A stretch of 64,000 bases of DNA. It comes from Piscicola geometra. Its lineage: Eukaryota; Annelida; Clitellata; Hirudinida; Piscicolidae. Shown one piece after another: positions 22,312 through 34,483 of the stretch. The position numbers were made by a program, and so were the translations under genes. Positions within the stretch are counted from its first letter, which is position 1, and each line of letters starts with the position of its first letter. The notes under the pieces are model-generated. The model did not search any database. It was not told where the DNA came from and was given only the letters and a program-made list of their open reading frames with translations. The stretch covers positions 13,408,719 to 13,472,718 of the forward strand of contig OX030956.1 in assembly GCA_943735955.1 (NCBI GenBank), given 5' to 3'.

Positions 22312-25300
22312 TCAGATATAGAGGCTAGGGTTGTAAGGGGGTGGAGGCCCTGAGTCATCTGGCTTTGAGGGGGGAGGGGCCAAGATGCTGGTGGATTCGT
22401 AGGGAGGGGGAGAGAAGGAGTAAGGGGGAGGCTTGATGAGGGCGGCAGGATTCAGAGCCACTGTCGTTTCATAGGAGGGAGCTTCTTCTGCCGTTGACTC
22501 ACTGAGTGAAGCAGTAGAAAAGGATTGTTAAATCTTCTCAACCGCTTAAATATCACATAGAAATTATATAGATATATTTTAATAGGCTTAATTAAATTAA
22601 TTAATTTAATTTAATACCTAATGTGTTAATTGATGCAAGAGAATGTCACCTTCTGATGGCTCTCTTGCGCCTCATGCACCACGTGACGAGGATGCAAGGA
22701 CAGATGAAGAGGAGGAGGAGGGCAAGGGGAGCGATGATGGCGACGAAGATGACGTGGTTTGTCGAGTGACCAGACATGTCTGTGCCAAATTATTGCGCTA
22801 ATAAGATAGATGCTTATCTGAAACTTTAATTCTTTTTTTACAATAAGTTTAAAAATTGGATCAATTCAAGGTAATCAAGGCTAGTAAACCTAGCTTCCCT
22901 TCGGGACAGTCGATCTCGTCCGATGAATCGAAGCACTGAAAGAAGCCGTCACAGCGTTGATTGGAAGGCAGGCAGTGGAGACCATTGGCACACCTGAACA
23001 TACTGGAAGGGCAGTACATTGGCCTGGTGGTATAGTATCTCCCGTTGGTTGGTGGGTTGAAGTAGCTCGTGTCAGGGTCGAATGGATTGTCGTCTAAGTG
23101 GTACTTTTTCGTCGTTGGCTGATCCATAGGGAACCAACCGCCGAATCCTGGTAGTTCTTTTTTTGAGTGGGATTTTTTATTTTTAATGTGTAATTTTAAA
23201 GGTTATTTGAACAAAAATTAAACTGGGTAAAATAAATTCTATCGCAAGTTCAGCCTTACTTCGAGAACTTAGAATTAAAAAGTTTTAAGCATTTAAAAAT
23301 TTTAAACAAAATAGATATACATAAAGATTAAAACAGTTACAAGCAATGAAGGCCATGGCATACCTTGCACAGGCCTATTGAAGGAGCAAGGGTAAGAGTA
23401 GAGCACTACATCATCAAAGCCAACCACCACAGCAGCTGAGCTTCTGTTGAAGGCTTCTAGCTTGATCTGCAGGCCATTTGATGTTTTCATTAAGACTATT
23501 TAGAATTTTTTACCGGTTTGAGCTTATTTGGAACTCAGAATCACAAGTAATTGAATGAGGGAGCTTGAAACAAAATGTATAATTGTAAATAGCTTATTTC
23601 TTTTTACAAATCTTTAATTAATCAATCAGTTTTTAAAATCAAAGTACAAGCAGCCATTCATACACCCAAGCACTGAGCGCCCCCTCTTCACCATCACGAG
23701 TTGTCGGTTGCGGAGGGAGACTGGAGTTTCGATTTCCTTCCAGTCGAAAGAGTCCCTGGTCATCGTGGTCCAGATGGTGCGGTCTTCGGTGGCCTGGTCA
23801 CTGACGTTGATACGAATGAAGGCGGAGCCTGGGCCGCTGACTGAGAGACTGCATGGTTTATTGCCTTCTTGTGAAATGTTCTCACTTAAAAAGTTGAAAC
23901 TTTTCAAATAAAGAATAATAGTTTTTGAAATATATTTAATTACTCATATTTTTTCAAATATTTTAATTTCTTTAATAAAATAATATGTAGATAAATTATA
24001 ACTTCAAGTTTATCAATCAAAACAGACTAATCACCCGTCACGCCTTCTTTCTAATCCCAAATCATCCCACTTTCTCACACTCTCGTCTTGCCCACCACTC
24101 ATTTAACTTGAGTCTAGTTACTAGAAAAGATGGTCGCTCACCTGAAGGAAAGGCAAGCAGTGGTGGACGATACAACGTTGATCGGTCGGCTGATCATGAC
24201 GGCCTTGTGAGCTGCAACGAAGTCACTCGTGTTCATCATCAGATAACTCCGCTTAACTAACGTTTCAATGGGGGTGTTTTACTTCTATTTTTTCATGTAA
24301 ATTTAAACTGGAGTATTTTTTAGTTAATTTAATCTTGATAAGTTGTAAATTTAGCGTACAAATGAATCCATGAATTAAATCAAACAACTTGAGTGGACAC
24401 AAATGAAACCAGTGAATACTAAATCGCTGCCAAGTATTTCAAACACACCTTCATTGTAAGAAAAGCTCCTGGAGATGGACGTATGTATTTTCCACGTGGC
24501 ATATGTCGGTACCATCATCCTGCGCCAGCCGCAAGTGTTAATCTCAAAGGGACAAGAAATGTCTCCTGTTATGGTTTCTTGATTGTTAAGAAATGCTTTT
24601 ATGCACCACTACAATGCGATACAATCTCATACGATTTGATGCAATGAACGAAAAATACTATAAGTTATAGTCTATAAGATAAAAAAAATAAATAAGCCAA
24701 AAAAGTTATTTCGTGGTGGCAATTATTGGAGACCTTTAATAATACCTAAAACAAAATTTCTACAATTTATAAAAAAGCTGGTTGAGGGCCTATGTCCCAT
24801 ACGGGATGATGGGCAAAAATAAAGTACTTAATTAATTATTTAGCCCCTTCACCTCTGTAACATGTCCCGGGCACCAGTGACACGTCGTCAATGGACATCA
24901 CCTTGATGAGGGTGTCCGTGTTAGAATGGTACAGGTCGAACTGGATCTGAATGAATGTTGTGGTTTATGAATCTTTTGGGACCGATGCACTTTTAGCGCC
25001 TCAAAGATGCTGTATTGGGATGAGAGGATGATCTTCCAAGTTTATGCATTTATAAATAATAAAACTAGAAGCGAGTAAATAGCTTAAAAGTTATTTGTTA
25101 ATTTACTGCTTAATTTTCGTTTCAACAAACTTTTAAAAAAGCTACACACCTTGGATCCGTTGAATTTTCCTGCTTTGACATCCATCTCAGCTAACGTCCA
25201 CTCGCTGCCTTGGTAACCTTTCCTTGACATCAGCAAGATGGCATCAGCAGACGGTGAAGAAGGAAGGAGGTTGACGATGAATTTGTTGATTGGGTTGTGC

Positions 25301-27291
25301 ATCCTGTACCAGAAAGAGAAGCAGTAATCGTCGTTTTGGTTGTTCTGCTTGTTGGCGAGGACGATTGTGGGCGTTGTCAGGCTGGAGATTCTGTTGGAGT
25401 CACCAAATGTGCTCATCACGTAGCCGCCTGCCGGGTTTCATTAGGTGTCTTGATGTCGTTAAAAAACTTTAAAGTCAAATTGAAAAATATACATTTAAGA
25501 AGTGACTACATAAAAATAATTTAATTTTAAAGACTTACTATCTAATTGCAAAGTGTGGTCTTTGGAGGACCTGGCTGAACTTCTTCCCCATGCATTCCTC
25601 TCAGACGTGAAGCCACACGAGCCCCACTCGAACGAGCAAGTCTCTTCAAATGTCCCCTTTTCTTGAGAGATTATTCAACTTTTTGTTAAATTTCCTCGAA
25701 AATTCATCAAAAGTGGTAAGCTTGAACTTTATTCTCTAATTAGGCTAATTAATTTCGAACTATCTTCACACTTATATTTAAATATTGAAACGAATTGCAA
25801 TTAAATATTTAAAAAATGTAACAGTCAGGCAGCCATTGTTCACAAAAAGACAGTGGATATGCCTGTTACTCATGCTTTTTGATGATCGATTTCATTTCAG
25901 GCTTCCAACTTTTCTTACTTAATTCTACCACCTTCAAACAAACCCCCAAATAATTCTCACCAGCACAGCCCGCGTGAAAGCTGGTCTCGTCCGATGCGTC
26001 GGGACAGTCGGCAACGTCGTCACACAGCTTGTCTTTGGCCACACACGAGCCGTCCTTGCAGGGAGTATTGCCGTTGAGTCTGCATGCATCTAGAGGAGAG
26101 TTGAAAGGTTCCGGTCTATCGCATTAGTTTGATTTTATTATTGTATCTATTAAATAAATAATATTTTTATTTATGCTTGGGATATTTATGCCAGATTGAA
26201 CAGTTTTAAATGCATTAAATTTTTCGTTGTAACGTTGAAATATCACAAATTTAGTTTTATTAAATTCTTTAAAATGTCTATCAAATCTCCGTACAAACCT
26301 GTATTCTCTATTTTGGGTTTATCAGCAACAAAGAATTCGGCATAGAAGCCACTGTTCGTCGATTCAGTAACGGTACGGAAGCTCAGTATGTTCACGTAGG
26401 TGTCCACGTTGACTGGAAATGTCATTAAAGAATGTTTGAAACAATATTGATGAGTTTATTTATATATTAAGAACGAATTGGACGGCAAAAAAAAAACATC
26501 GAAGTAATCGGCACTGTGTTTTCTAAATTTTATATTTTTAACTCTTTTTTACACGATCACCGCAATTTTTGTTCCCTATTCAAACTTGAAAAATAAAATT
26601 GTTTCCTAAATTATAGTTCAAAGATTTGTATTCAATGAAAGTTACCACAAAGTGTCTGGAAGATAGTGTTTTGTGGCATTTCAACTCCATCTTTCCAGCC
26701 GTCGCCACAATAAGAACCCAACCCTGGCAGTTCCAGGTGGTCTTCGAAACATCCGTTCGATTTGCTCAATTTGAACCTAAGATAGGGAAGTTATTTTCAT
26801 TTAACATTCATTCTGAAGAAAAACTATAGTTTGTACCCAACAAATAAATGAATGAGCACATTTGTAGAAATGTTATAAAAATTAAAAAGATACTTTTTAA
26901 AGTTGAAGCAGAGTTTAGGCTTCATTCTAAACTCTGGCACGTATATGTGAATACGGTAGTCGAGGTTTTGTGAGTAGTTGAAGGGGTGGTTGAGGTGTGA
27001 GAAAATGCCGACACCCTGGACCACTGATGTGTGCTGATCGCATGTCCCCCAGTCTTCAAGATATTGATGAAAGTATGAAAAGTAGTTTATAATGATTTTT
27101 AAATTCTCACAGATATTCATTTTTGAGTAAGAATAAAGGAATATTACGAAAATTGATGAAGTTGTTAAAGAAGTTATCAAACCTAATGAATTTATCAAAG
27201 CAGCATTAAATATTAAAAGAATGAGTAATATTTTCATAATAGCTAGTTGAAAATTTATGGAAAACATCGTCTTTGACATGACATTGAACAT
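22312..27291 (-). CDS. Single-pass receptor-like protein: signal peptide-CUB-LDLa-MAM-MAM-LDLa-TM-PPPY tail
   Basis: About fifteen exons join in phase. The start is ATG 27291 or, more likely, 27237 ([18 protein letters not shown], a signal peptide). The CUB domain spans about 27053-26300 ([23 protein letters not shown]). LDLa 1 is at 26090-25962 ([19 protein letters not shown]). MAM 1 runs 25668-24854 ([10 protein letters not shown] to [12 protein letters not shown]) and MAM 2 24580-23365 ([10 protein letters not shown] to [14 protein letters not shown]). LDLa 2 is in the exon 23142-22890 ([19 protein letters not shown]). A hydrophobic helix is at about 22750-22690 ([19 protein letters not shown]) followed by RRKR. 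The tail exon 22503-22312 has three PPPY motifs, ligands for WW domains of Nedd4-type ubiquitin ligases, and ends SLYI. I know no named family with this exact order. It may be an adhesion or scavenger-type receptor. Confidence 0.8.
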
Positions 27292-29151
27292 TTAGGATTT
27301 ACAATTCGTAATTAAGGCGTATTTAAACAGCTAATACAGGTACTAGAGAAAACTAAAGGGACAATCTGAAACATTATAATTATAATTATACTTTTTACAA
27401 TCATTTATATCAAAATAATTCTTATACAGTTCATCAATTAGGTCTTTTACATTTTATAATTAAAAACTAAAGAAATTGTTTTAAAAAATATTCTTGGCCA
27501 TCCCTAATAAGTCTTAATAATGTTTTTTTTTTTTTGACTTTTTAATGTTAGTCGGACAGTTTAAATATAAAAATATACATTTTATATCATTATTGTACAC
27601 AAGTTTTAATTTTTTTTATTTCACAGATTGAAAAATTATTAAATAAAGCCGATTATGCAAATTTAAATTATATTATGACCCATAACTTATGGGCCATATG
27701 GTCAATGCCGATTTTCTCAAAAGAACATCGCCATTAAGTGAAAGAGCATTTAATTCTGATTCATTTGACATATAGATCATGCTTATTCCTTTGTTCCTGA
27801 AACCATCATTCTGCTCACTCCGTTGATCCACCCACACTCACTTTCCCTATGCCCAAACTATCTCACTCCTATAAATTGAAGCCCAGCACAAATATTTTGG
27901 ATTTCCATCCTTTTTTTGAAGTGTCTTTAACGGATGGAATCTTTTGATTCGACGTTGCTCATCCAACGGATGATGGCCTAGTCATTTCGTTGACGGCGGC
28001 TGATTGATTTTGTAGTAACAGAACAAGTTTCAGTTGCGTGCAACATCATACTCCCCTCACACGACTCCTGGTTGAAAACGGAAAGTGTCTGCTTGTGAGT
28101 AGAAGAAGAAGTTGATAAACTTTCCCCCATGCACACTTGCATCGGGTTATGGCAGCATCTTCAAAAAATGTTAAACATTGGTCTTCCGTTTATCGTGAAA
28201 GAGGTCGGACCGGGTACCCACGGGTACCTGCGGACTCCCGCGGGAAAGGGAATGAAAATTGATTTCGGGACGGGAAAAGTCGGGAACCGGGAATAGGTTT
28301 TCGGGACGGAAACGGGAATTTTAAAAAATGTAACAAAATTTAGAACTAGGTCCGGTGAAAACCGAGCATAAATAAATAAAATGTTAATGGGTCGGAACCG
28401 GGAATCGAGTATCGGGAACGGGACGGGACCGGAATCAAAATTCTGATGGCCCATCGGGAACGGGACGGGACCGGGAATGAAAAATCGTCCATGTCTGACC
28501 CCTAATCGTGAAGAGAGCTTTTAATGCTTGAGCATCTTTTATGCACCCAGGATGAGCAACCAATGCATAGAATAAAGTTTATTCAGTTCCTTTAAGCCTT
28601 AAAGTTTAAGGCAGACTGTACATGGGCACTTTCCCGATTTCTTGGACAGCTCAGGATGATTTCCAGATAAAAAAACTTTTGTTTTCCCCATATTTACTTT
28701 TATAATTTTATCAGTTTTCAAAACAACCTAATTCCAAATATAATAGTTATTGAAAGACCAACGAACATTTATATTGATTATCTAGAAGAAACATCTTTTT
28801 CAATGCTATTTCTTAAATTCCATGATTTAGTGGATAGATAGATGAATGGATAACTGGAAAAAGGAATGAATGGATGTATAAATAAATGGATGAAAGGATC
28901 CTATATGAAAGGGCATATACCGATATATCTATAATAGGCTATTCTCCAGAGGATTTTGCATAAAGGCTGTCAAAAAGTTAAATACGAAATTGTAAAAAAT
29001 TTCAAGAATTTTAATTTTATATATTATCGCTTTAAAAAAATATTTTTATAACCTTCATTAAATAATTACCATAATTTATTTCAAAGAAGCAATAAACAAA
29101 TATTTATTTAAAAGTGAATTAAAGTAATACTCATTTTGCTATGATTTTAAA
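27292..29151. other. Intergenic region between divergent receptor gene and MOSMO
   Basis: About 1.9 kb of AT-rich sequence separates the two start codons. It holds one hAT-like MITE (28200-28504) and a weak GGAT stretch near 28840. Both promoters should lie here; no clear core element was identified. Confidence 0.55.
28200..28504. mobile_element. hAT-like MITE, GC-rich, 305 bp, 8-bp target duplication
   Basis: A GC-rich island of CGGGAACGGGACGGGACC repeats stands out from AT-rich flanks. It starts AGAGGTCGGACC and ends GTCTGACCCCTA, imperfect inverted ends. The 8-bp sequence ATCGTGAA is present directly on both sides (28192-28199 and 28505-28512). Eight-base target duplications are typical of the hAT superfamily. 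There is no transposase, so the element is non-autonomous. The open frame on its minus strand is a composition effect. Confidence 0.7.
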
Positions 29152-30096
29152 ATGGATAAATTGAGCATAATTTCTGGAGCTTTATTTGTGGCAGCTGATG
29201 TATTTGCTATAGCTAGTCTTTGCATGCCTTACTGGATTGTTTCCACAGTCAATGGTTTGTATGATGTCTCTCCAGTTTCAAGAATTAGAACCACCATTGA
29301 TTTACATTTTACTTTTTTAAATATTCATTATTTAAAATTCAAATTTTTAATTATCAATGAGTATATCACTTCTGAAGTATCAATATATTTTCGATGTTTA
29401 ATTACATTGATGATTTCAGTTTGAATTCTATGTTAATACATATATTTTTTCTTCCACTAAAATGGTAATACCTAAACTCTCACCAGGGTATACTTACCTG
29501 GGTCTTTTACAGATTTGTCTGACCATCTACAACAGAGACCTTGAGTGCTTTACTCCAGACACCGTCCAGCCAGAGTGGCTGTTTGTCTTCATCACCATCC
29601 TGCTGGGCATCTTCTGCATCACTGCCACCATCATACTCTTAGTACTTTCGTGCTGGAAGTACAGTGCCATAAAGCTTGCTCGTTGGTCTGGTTTCATTGC
29701 AAGTGAGGACTTCTACAAAATTAATTCTTTCATTTGTTTTTTTAATGTTTAAGAGGTTTAAGTGTTCTTCATGTTTTTTAAATTCAATATAAGGAATAAA
29801 TATTAATTAACTATTTGTTTTATTGATTTACCGAATAGTGATCATACCCTTTTGGGTGCAACTTTATTTCTCTATCATACATTTAAATACACCATCTCTG
29901 ATTTGCAGTGGTGCTCTTGTGCATGGCGGCAGTCATCTTTCCGATCGGCTTCCGCATGGAACACTTGGGCTCTGGTCCCTTCTACCTGCCGCACAACTAC
30001 CAGATCGGAGTCTCGTACATCTTCTTCCTTCTCTCCCTCTGGATCACCGTCGTCTCAGAACTATTTGCCGGTAAAGTCTGTCTTCCTCACTTCTGA
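29152..30096 (+). CDS. MOSMO: MOSMO, modulator of Smoothened
   Basis: This is a four-helix claudin-like membrane protein. In vertebrates it acts with MEGF8 and the ubiquitin ligase MGRN1 to remove Smoothened from the cell surface and damp Hedgehog signalling. The exons are 29152-29265, 29513-29702 and 29909-30096, giving 163 residues; human MOSMO has 167. Exon 1 begins MDKLSIISGALFVAADVFAI, nearly the human start. Exon 2 has the GLYDICLTIYNRD...CFTP segment and the second helix (FVFITILLGIFCITATIILL). Exon 3 has LLCMAAVIFPIGF and ends ELFAGKVCLPHF, matching the conserved FAGKVCLP terminus. The exon 1 donor (GAT|GTCTCT) is non-consensus outside GT, but it is the choice that restores both phase and alignment. 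No degradation is visible. Confidence 0.93.
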
Positions 30097-30116
30097 CGCA
30101 CTCTCTCTCTCATTAT

Positions 30117-30250
30117 GAACGGGCAGCTGAGTGCGTAACGACTCATGGCTTGACCTACGGTAGGTTCGAGTGCAACCCATGTCCTAGTATTGAGCCCTTC
30201 AGTTGCGCTTTAGTTGCGTGCCCGGGCGCAATATAAAAACGACGATTTAT
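30117..30250 (+). mobile_element. tRNA-derived SINE, copy 2, diverged
   Basis: The element starts GAACGGGCAGCTGAGTGCGT and carries CATGGCTTGACC and a B-box-like GTAGGTTCGAGTGCAACCC. It then diverges from copies 1 and 3, with a different body (CAGTTGCGCTTTAGTTGCGT). It lies 20 bp downstream of the MOSMO stop codon, so it is probably part of the MOSMO 3' UTR. Confidence 0.6.
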
Positions 30251-31047
30251 CTTTTTACAGTTACTAAAAACTGTTTTTTTCACGTTCAAAATCATTTATG
30301 ACACTACTCAGTGTTCTTAGCGGTCTGCAAACAATTGTGTTTCACACGATGATAATCATATAATCGTTGATGATTACTCTGAATATTGTATAGTTGCTCT
30401 TCAGTGTTTAAAATGAAAAATAATTCTTTCCTTTTCTAACTCATCGTCACATTTATGTAAGCAATATCTGTTTTAGATTCAAATTTTAGCACATAATGGA
30501 AAATTCGAAACGGATCTATTTCTTTGAATCTCTCTTCAATTGATACACTGAGTTTTCAAGCATTAGCCTTATCGATCGAGGGATGACGAAAGTTCATCAT
30601 GTGACCCGTTTATTCTAACACATTTGCCATTTAACTCTTTCACATCACTACCCATTAAATTAATAATTCAACCCAATCAAGCCAAAAAGAGCGACCAGTA
30701 ATCGATTAGAGTTGAGGTGTAAGGACGATAATTATACTCTGTGAACTGGTAATTGTGAACAATTCATCAAGCGACGGCTTGCTAGTCCACTTTTGGTCTA
30801 CTGGTGAAAAAATGCTGAATATGGGATCAGCAGAAAAGATAAAAATATAAAGACCAAGAGGATAGCGGGAGAAAAACGACTTGCATTGGAGTTCCCTAAA
30901 GAAAGCAGTCGTAAAAAATAGAACTTGAGGGAACATTGCACGCTAAAGAATTTTTTTCGGGTATTTGGGTACTAGCTAGATAATGCTTTTTGTATATTTG
31001 ATCATCCTTGCAATAAAGACATGTTGTTGGGAAAAGTGCACTGATTG
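30251..31047. other. Intergenic between convergent MOSMO and HIBCH copy A
   Basis: AT-rich sequence with only short incidental frames; no gene or named repeat recognised. Confidence 0.55.
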
Positions 31048-31150
31048 GACTAAAAATCCGTTTATTAAAAGTGCACTTGGCTAGTAAACTGAAGGAGTTT
31101 AAAAAATACAAAATATGAGATGATTAAACAGATATATTTATATTATATAA
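31048..31150 (+). repeat. Dispersed ~100-bp repeat, copy 2
   Basis: The block from CCGTTTATTAAAAGTGCACTT to TATTATATAA matches 21637-21740. It lies just downstream of the HIBCH copy A stop codon. Confidence 0.65.
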
Positions 31151-31167
31151 GCCGTATAAAGTTTAAT

Positions 31168-34100
31168 TCACAGAGGGTGCTGGATGGTAAGTTTTTGGTC
31201 TGAGGGAAGGTGGTTGAAGTGCTGCTCCACCATTTCGTCAGTCACCTTGGTGTGAGTGTCAGGCTTCCAGTTGGGGCTGTTGTCTTTGTCGATGAGCACT
31301 GCGCCCAAGTGGTTTGTGATTGAAAAGAGGAGGGTTTATACCCGTGAAAGATAAATTTAATTGTTGTGTAAAACACATTATTTACTTAAAACTATCTCAT
31401 TTGAAAAAAAATCCTTAAACGCAAAATTCAACTTCACTCATTAATATAGATATATCTAAGTACTGAAATATGGTCGACTCACCAGCTCTGACGCCCTCGA
31501 AGAAGTCGGTGCCTTGCATCAGCTTCTGCACGATTTCATACTCCATCTCAAGCACTTCCTGCGTGTGATCAGAAATGCGTGAAAAGTTTTTGTTTGAGGA
31601 ATCGCTAGAAGATTCACAATAGAGCTGGGCCAAAAATTGGAATAGATCCTTCAGACAGAACCTTCAGAGACGTCAGCTGAGCTCCCTTCTGCAGCTGTCG
31701 AAGTGTCACTTTCAAGGAGGTTGGAGACTAGGGGATGGGTTTTAGTAATTACAATATTATACAATTCCAGTTGTATTAGAATAAAAATGGAAATTAGCGA
31801 CGTAAGATCGTAAGATTTTCTTGATATAAAAAACCATGAATATGCAAACGTTTGAGTACGTATAACTCAATTTATAATCATTATACTATAAATTATAGTC
31901 TATAATGCGAAGTTTATTTTATACTTTAGTTTTTTATTCAACAACTATTTTGTTAAGAAATTGTTTAGATCTCATTCTAGAGTCAACAAATAAATTCCCG
32001 AGCCCATATACATGAATCTATCTCACTAATATTGGAAATATCAGAATAGAACCATTTTGAGGAGGGTGTTTAGTTGCTGGCTGCACCACTCCTGATGCTC
32101 TCCCTGGTGAGACTGCAGTCGTCGCAGCACCTCCTCCAGCTCAGAGGCGCTGAATACCTCGTCAATCGTGCTCAAGTGCTCCTCCAATGAGAAGGCTTTG
32201 TCCTGCACTGCTTGACACTGGGAGTGTGTGTACGTTTGTGTATTTTTAGAGTTTGTTTTAGCGCATTAACTATTTATTTACTAATTCGCTCATTCAATCG
32301 ATCACAACCATCTATGAATTGACTGCTTCTTCACCTCTTTGTGGTGCCTCTCCAGCACTGCGCCGACACGGGACACGCTGGCATCTTGCAGTTCCAACAA
32401 CTCCTCCTCCACCGTCGCCAACTGTCGACAATTGCAGTATCATTTGAAGATTTTGAATATAGTGTACAGCAGTGTTATTTTCGTAACGAAAATGAAAACG
32501 ACAATTCTGAATAATCGTTCCACGAAAACGAAAATAAAAACTAAATTTATTTTCAAAACGAAAACGAAAATAAAAACTATAATTATTTCCAAAACGAAAC
32601 TGAAATAAAAAGTATAATTATTTTCAAAACGAAAATTAAATAAATTTCAAAGTATACCATAATATGGAAATGCATAATTGATATAAAAATAGATGTCTAT
32701 GTTATACACATTATCTTTGGGCTTTATGAAAGTAGCGCCATTTATAAAACGTTATTTTATTACCGCTTCGCTTTGTCAATTATATTATCATTTATTTTAA
32801 TCGTAAATTTGTTATTATATTTCAAATTTGTTAGTACTCAATAATTTACGTACTCAATTCTTATAATATTTCAATTGACTGTTCATTTTTAAAACTCATT
32901 TGTTGTTAATATAATGTTCTATTTTACTGTTTCATTTTATGATCAATAAATTTTGTTAGATATAAAAAAGTAGTGTTCAAAGTTGTAACTTAATATGTTT
33001 TCAAAACTGAAACGAAAATAAAAACTTTAATTACTTTCAAAACGAAAACGAAAATAAAAACTTTAATTAATTTCAAAACGAAAACGAAAATAAAAACTAT
33101 AATTAATTCCAAAACGAAACTGAAATAAAAACTATAATTATTTTATGAAACGAAAATAACACTGGTGTACAGTATACTTAATGAATGTTCATCAGAAAAG
33201 ACAGAAAGCTTCAGTTACATCCCACCTGTTGCGAGGGCATGAAGTGGGTGGCAATGCCGGCGTGCAGGAGATCTCGTGCCTTGAGACGGTGTCCTGTCAG
33301 ACCGAGAAAGACACCCAAGTGGCGAGGCATGCGCGAGAGGAAGAAGCCTCCTCCGACGTCGGGAACGAGTCCTATGGCGGTCTCCGGCATCGAGAAGAGC
33401 GACCTTTCAGTCGCCACCCTGAAGTGACCGTGCACCGACAAGCCCACTCCCTGTGCGTTGGTGCAGAGTTCAACGGGGAGCACAAGTTAAATCCTCGCCA
33501 GTCCAACACACATGTGACGCAAGCATGTTAAGTGCACTCACCCCACCCATGGTCACTCCGTTCAAGAAAGCAACCCATGGAATTGTTGAAGTGCCTTAAA
33601 TGGGTGGTTGACGTCGCTTGATAACAGCTTCAATTAGGATGCACGTCTTACTTATGATGAAAAAAGATTTTATCTTGACATACTAAAATAACTCTTAGGC
33701 ATATTTCGAGAGATACATTGGTTGACGGCTTACTGATGGCATGGTTGAGATGGTACTCCCCTCTGAAGAAGTCTTGCAGGATGCTCGGGTTAGTTTTTAC
33801 ATCTACGATGGCTAAAAGAACATATTCATACATAATCAGTTGTTCTATTGAATATTGTGATTTATTTATTCAATTTAGACTTGATACAAATAATGGTGAA
33901 AAAGAAGGATTATATCTGATTATATTTAAGAAAATGCCTTTTTTATGACATTTTATAAAGCATATAAAGTTTTATTAATAAAACTTATAACTTTAGATTT
34001 AAAACTTCAGAACATACATCGTATGTCCCCTCCTGCACAAAATGCTTTCTCACCCTGACCCTTGATAATTACTAACTTAACTTCATTTGACTTTTGCCAT

Positions 34101-34483
34101 TCCTGAAAATTAATAAGTTTTATTCATTTAACCCATCCATGTTGTAACTAAATTCGTTTAATAATTCTTGCTTGCAAATTTTCTATCCAAAGTTACTAAT
34201 GTCTTACAATCAACTTTGGATAAATTTCTCTAATCATAGGAAGATTGAGAGCATTCAAGGCTTTTGGACGATTCAGAGTGATGACAGCCTTGTCTTTAAT
34301 CACTTCAATCAAAACGTCATTCGTTTTCTTTTCTGGAAACGCCAGTTTTGATGATACAGAAAACTGGCGAACGTGGGTTTTTCGCAAAGTCTGTCTAGAT
34401 TTTTCATAAGGGGTTTTTTATTTATATGAATTTTGAGATAAAATAACTAACCTGAATAATTTTATTAAACGCATTTTAAGCAT
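31168..34483 (-). CDS. HIBCH: 3-hydroxyisobutyryl-CoA hydrolase, copy A (11 exons)
   Basis: This is a mitochondrial enzyme of valine catabolism that hydrolyses 3-hydroxyisobutyryl-CoA. Exons: 34483-34452, 34394-34208, 34102-34018, 33811-33734, 33594-33542, 33450-33226, 32421-32335, 32217-32053, 31727-31662, 31558-31483 and 31298-31168. All phases join into 394 residues; human HIBCH has 386. The N-terminus [16 protein letters not shown] is a basic mitochondrial presequence. The crotonase core includes [23 protein letters not shown] and [15 protein letters not shown], with the Glu and Asp positions expected for hydrolase activity. The C-terminal half ([39 protein letters not shown]) is typical of the family. 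Two donors after exons 8 and 9 read GTTCT, an unusual sequence shared with copy B. Intron 6 carries a hAT MITE that copy B lacks. Confidence 0.95.
32470..33164. mobile_element. hAT-type MITE in HIBCH-A intron 6, 695 bp, 8-bp target duplication
   Basis: The element begins CAGTGTTATTTTCGT and ends ACGAAAATAACACTG, a perfect 15-bp terminal inverted repeat. GTGTACAG flanks it on both sides (32462-32469 and 33165-33172). Inside both ends are arrays of an AAAACGAAAATAAAAACTA unit, which extend the fold-back structure. No transposase is encoded. CAGNG ends and 8-bp duplications are hAT hallmarks. The aligned intron of HIBCH copy B has no such insert, so insertion followed the gene duplication, or B lost it. 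Confidence 0.88.

Noticed and set aside
28161..28454. 97-codon Pro/Phe-rich minus-strand frame
   Set aside because: It lies inside the GC-rich MITE and reflects its CGGGAACGGGACGGG units.
33181..33531. Plus-strand 116-codon frame over HIBCH exon 6
   Set aside because: Antisense of the conserved crotonase exon; the same shadow occurs over copy B at 38440-38817.
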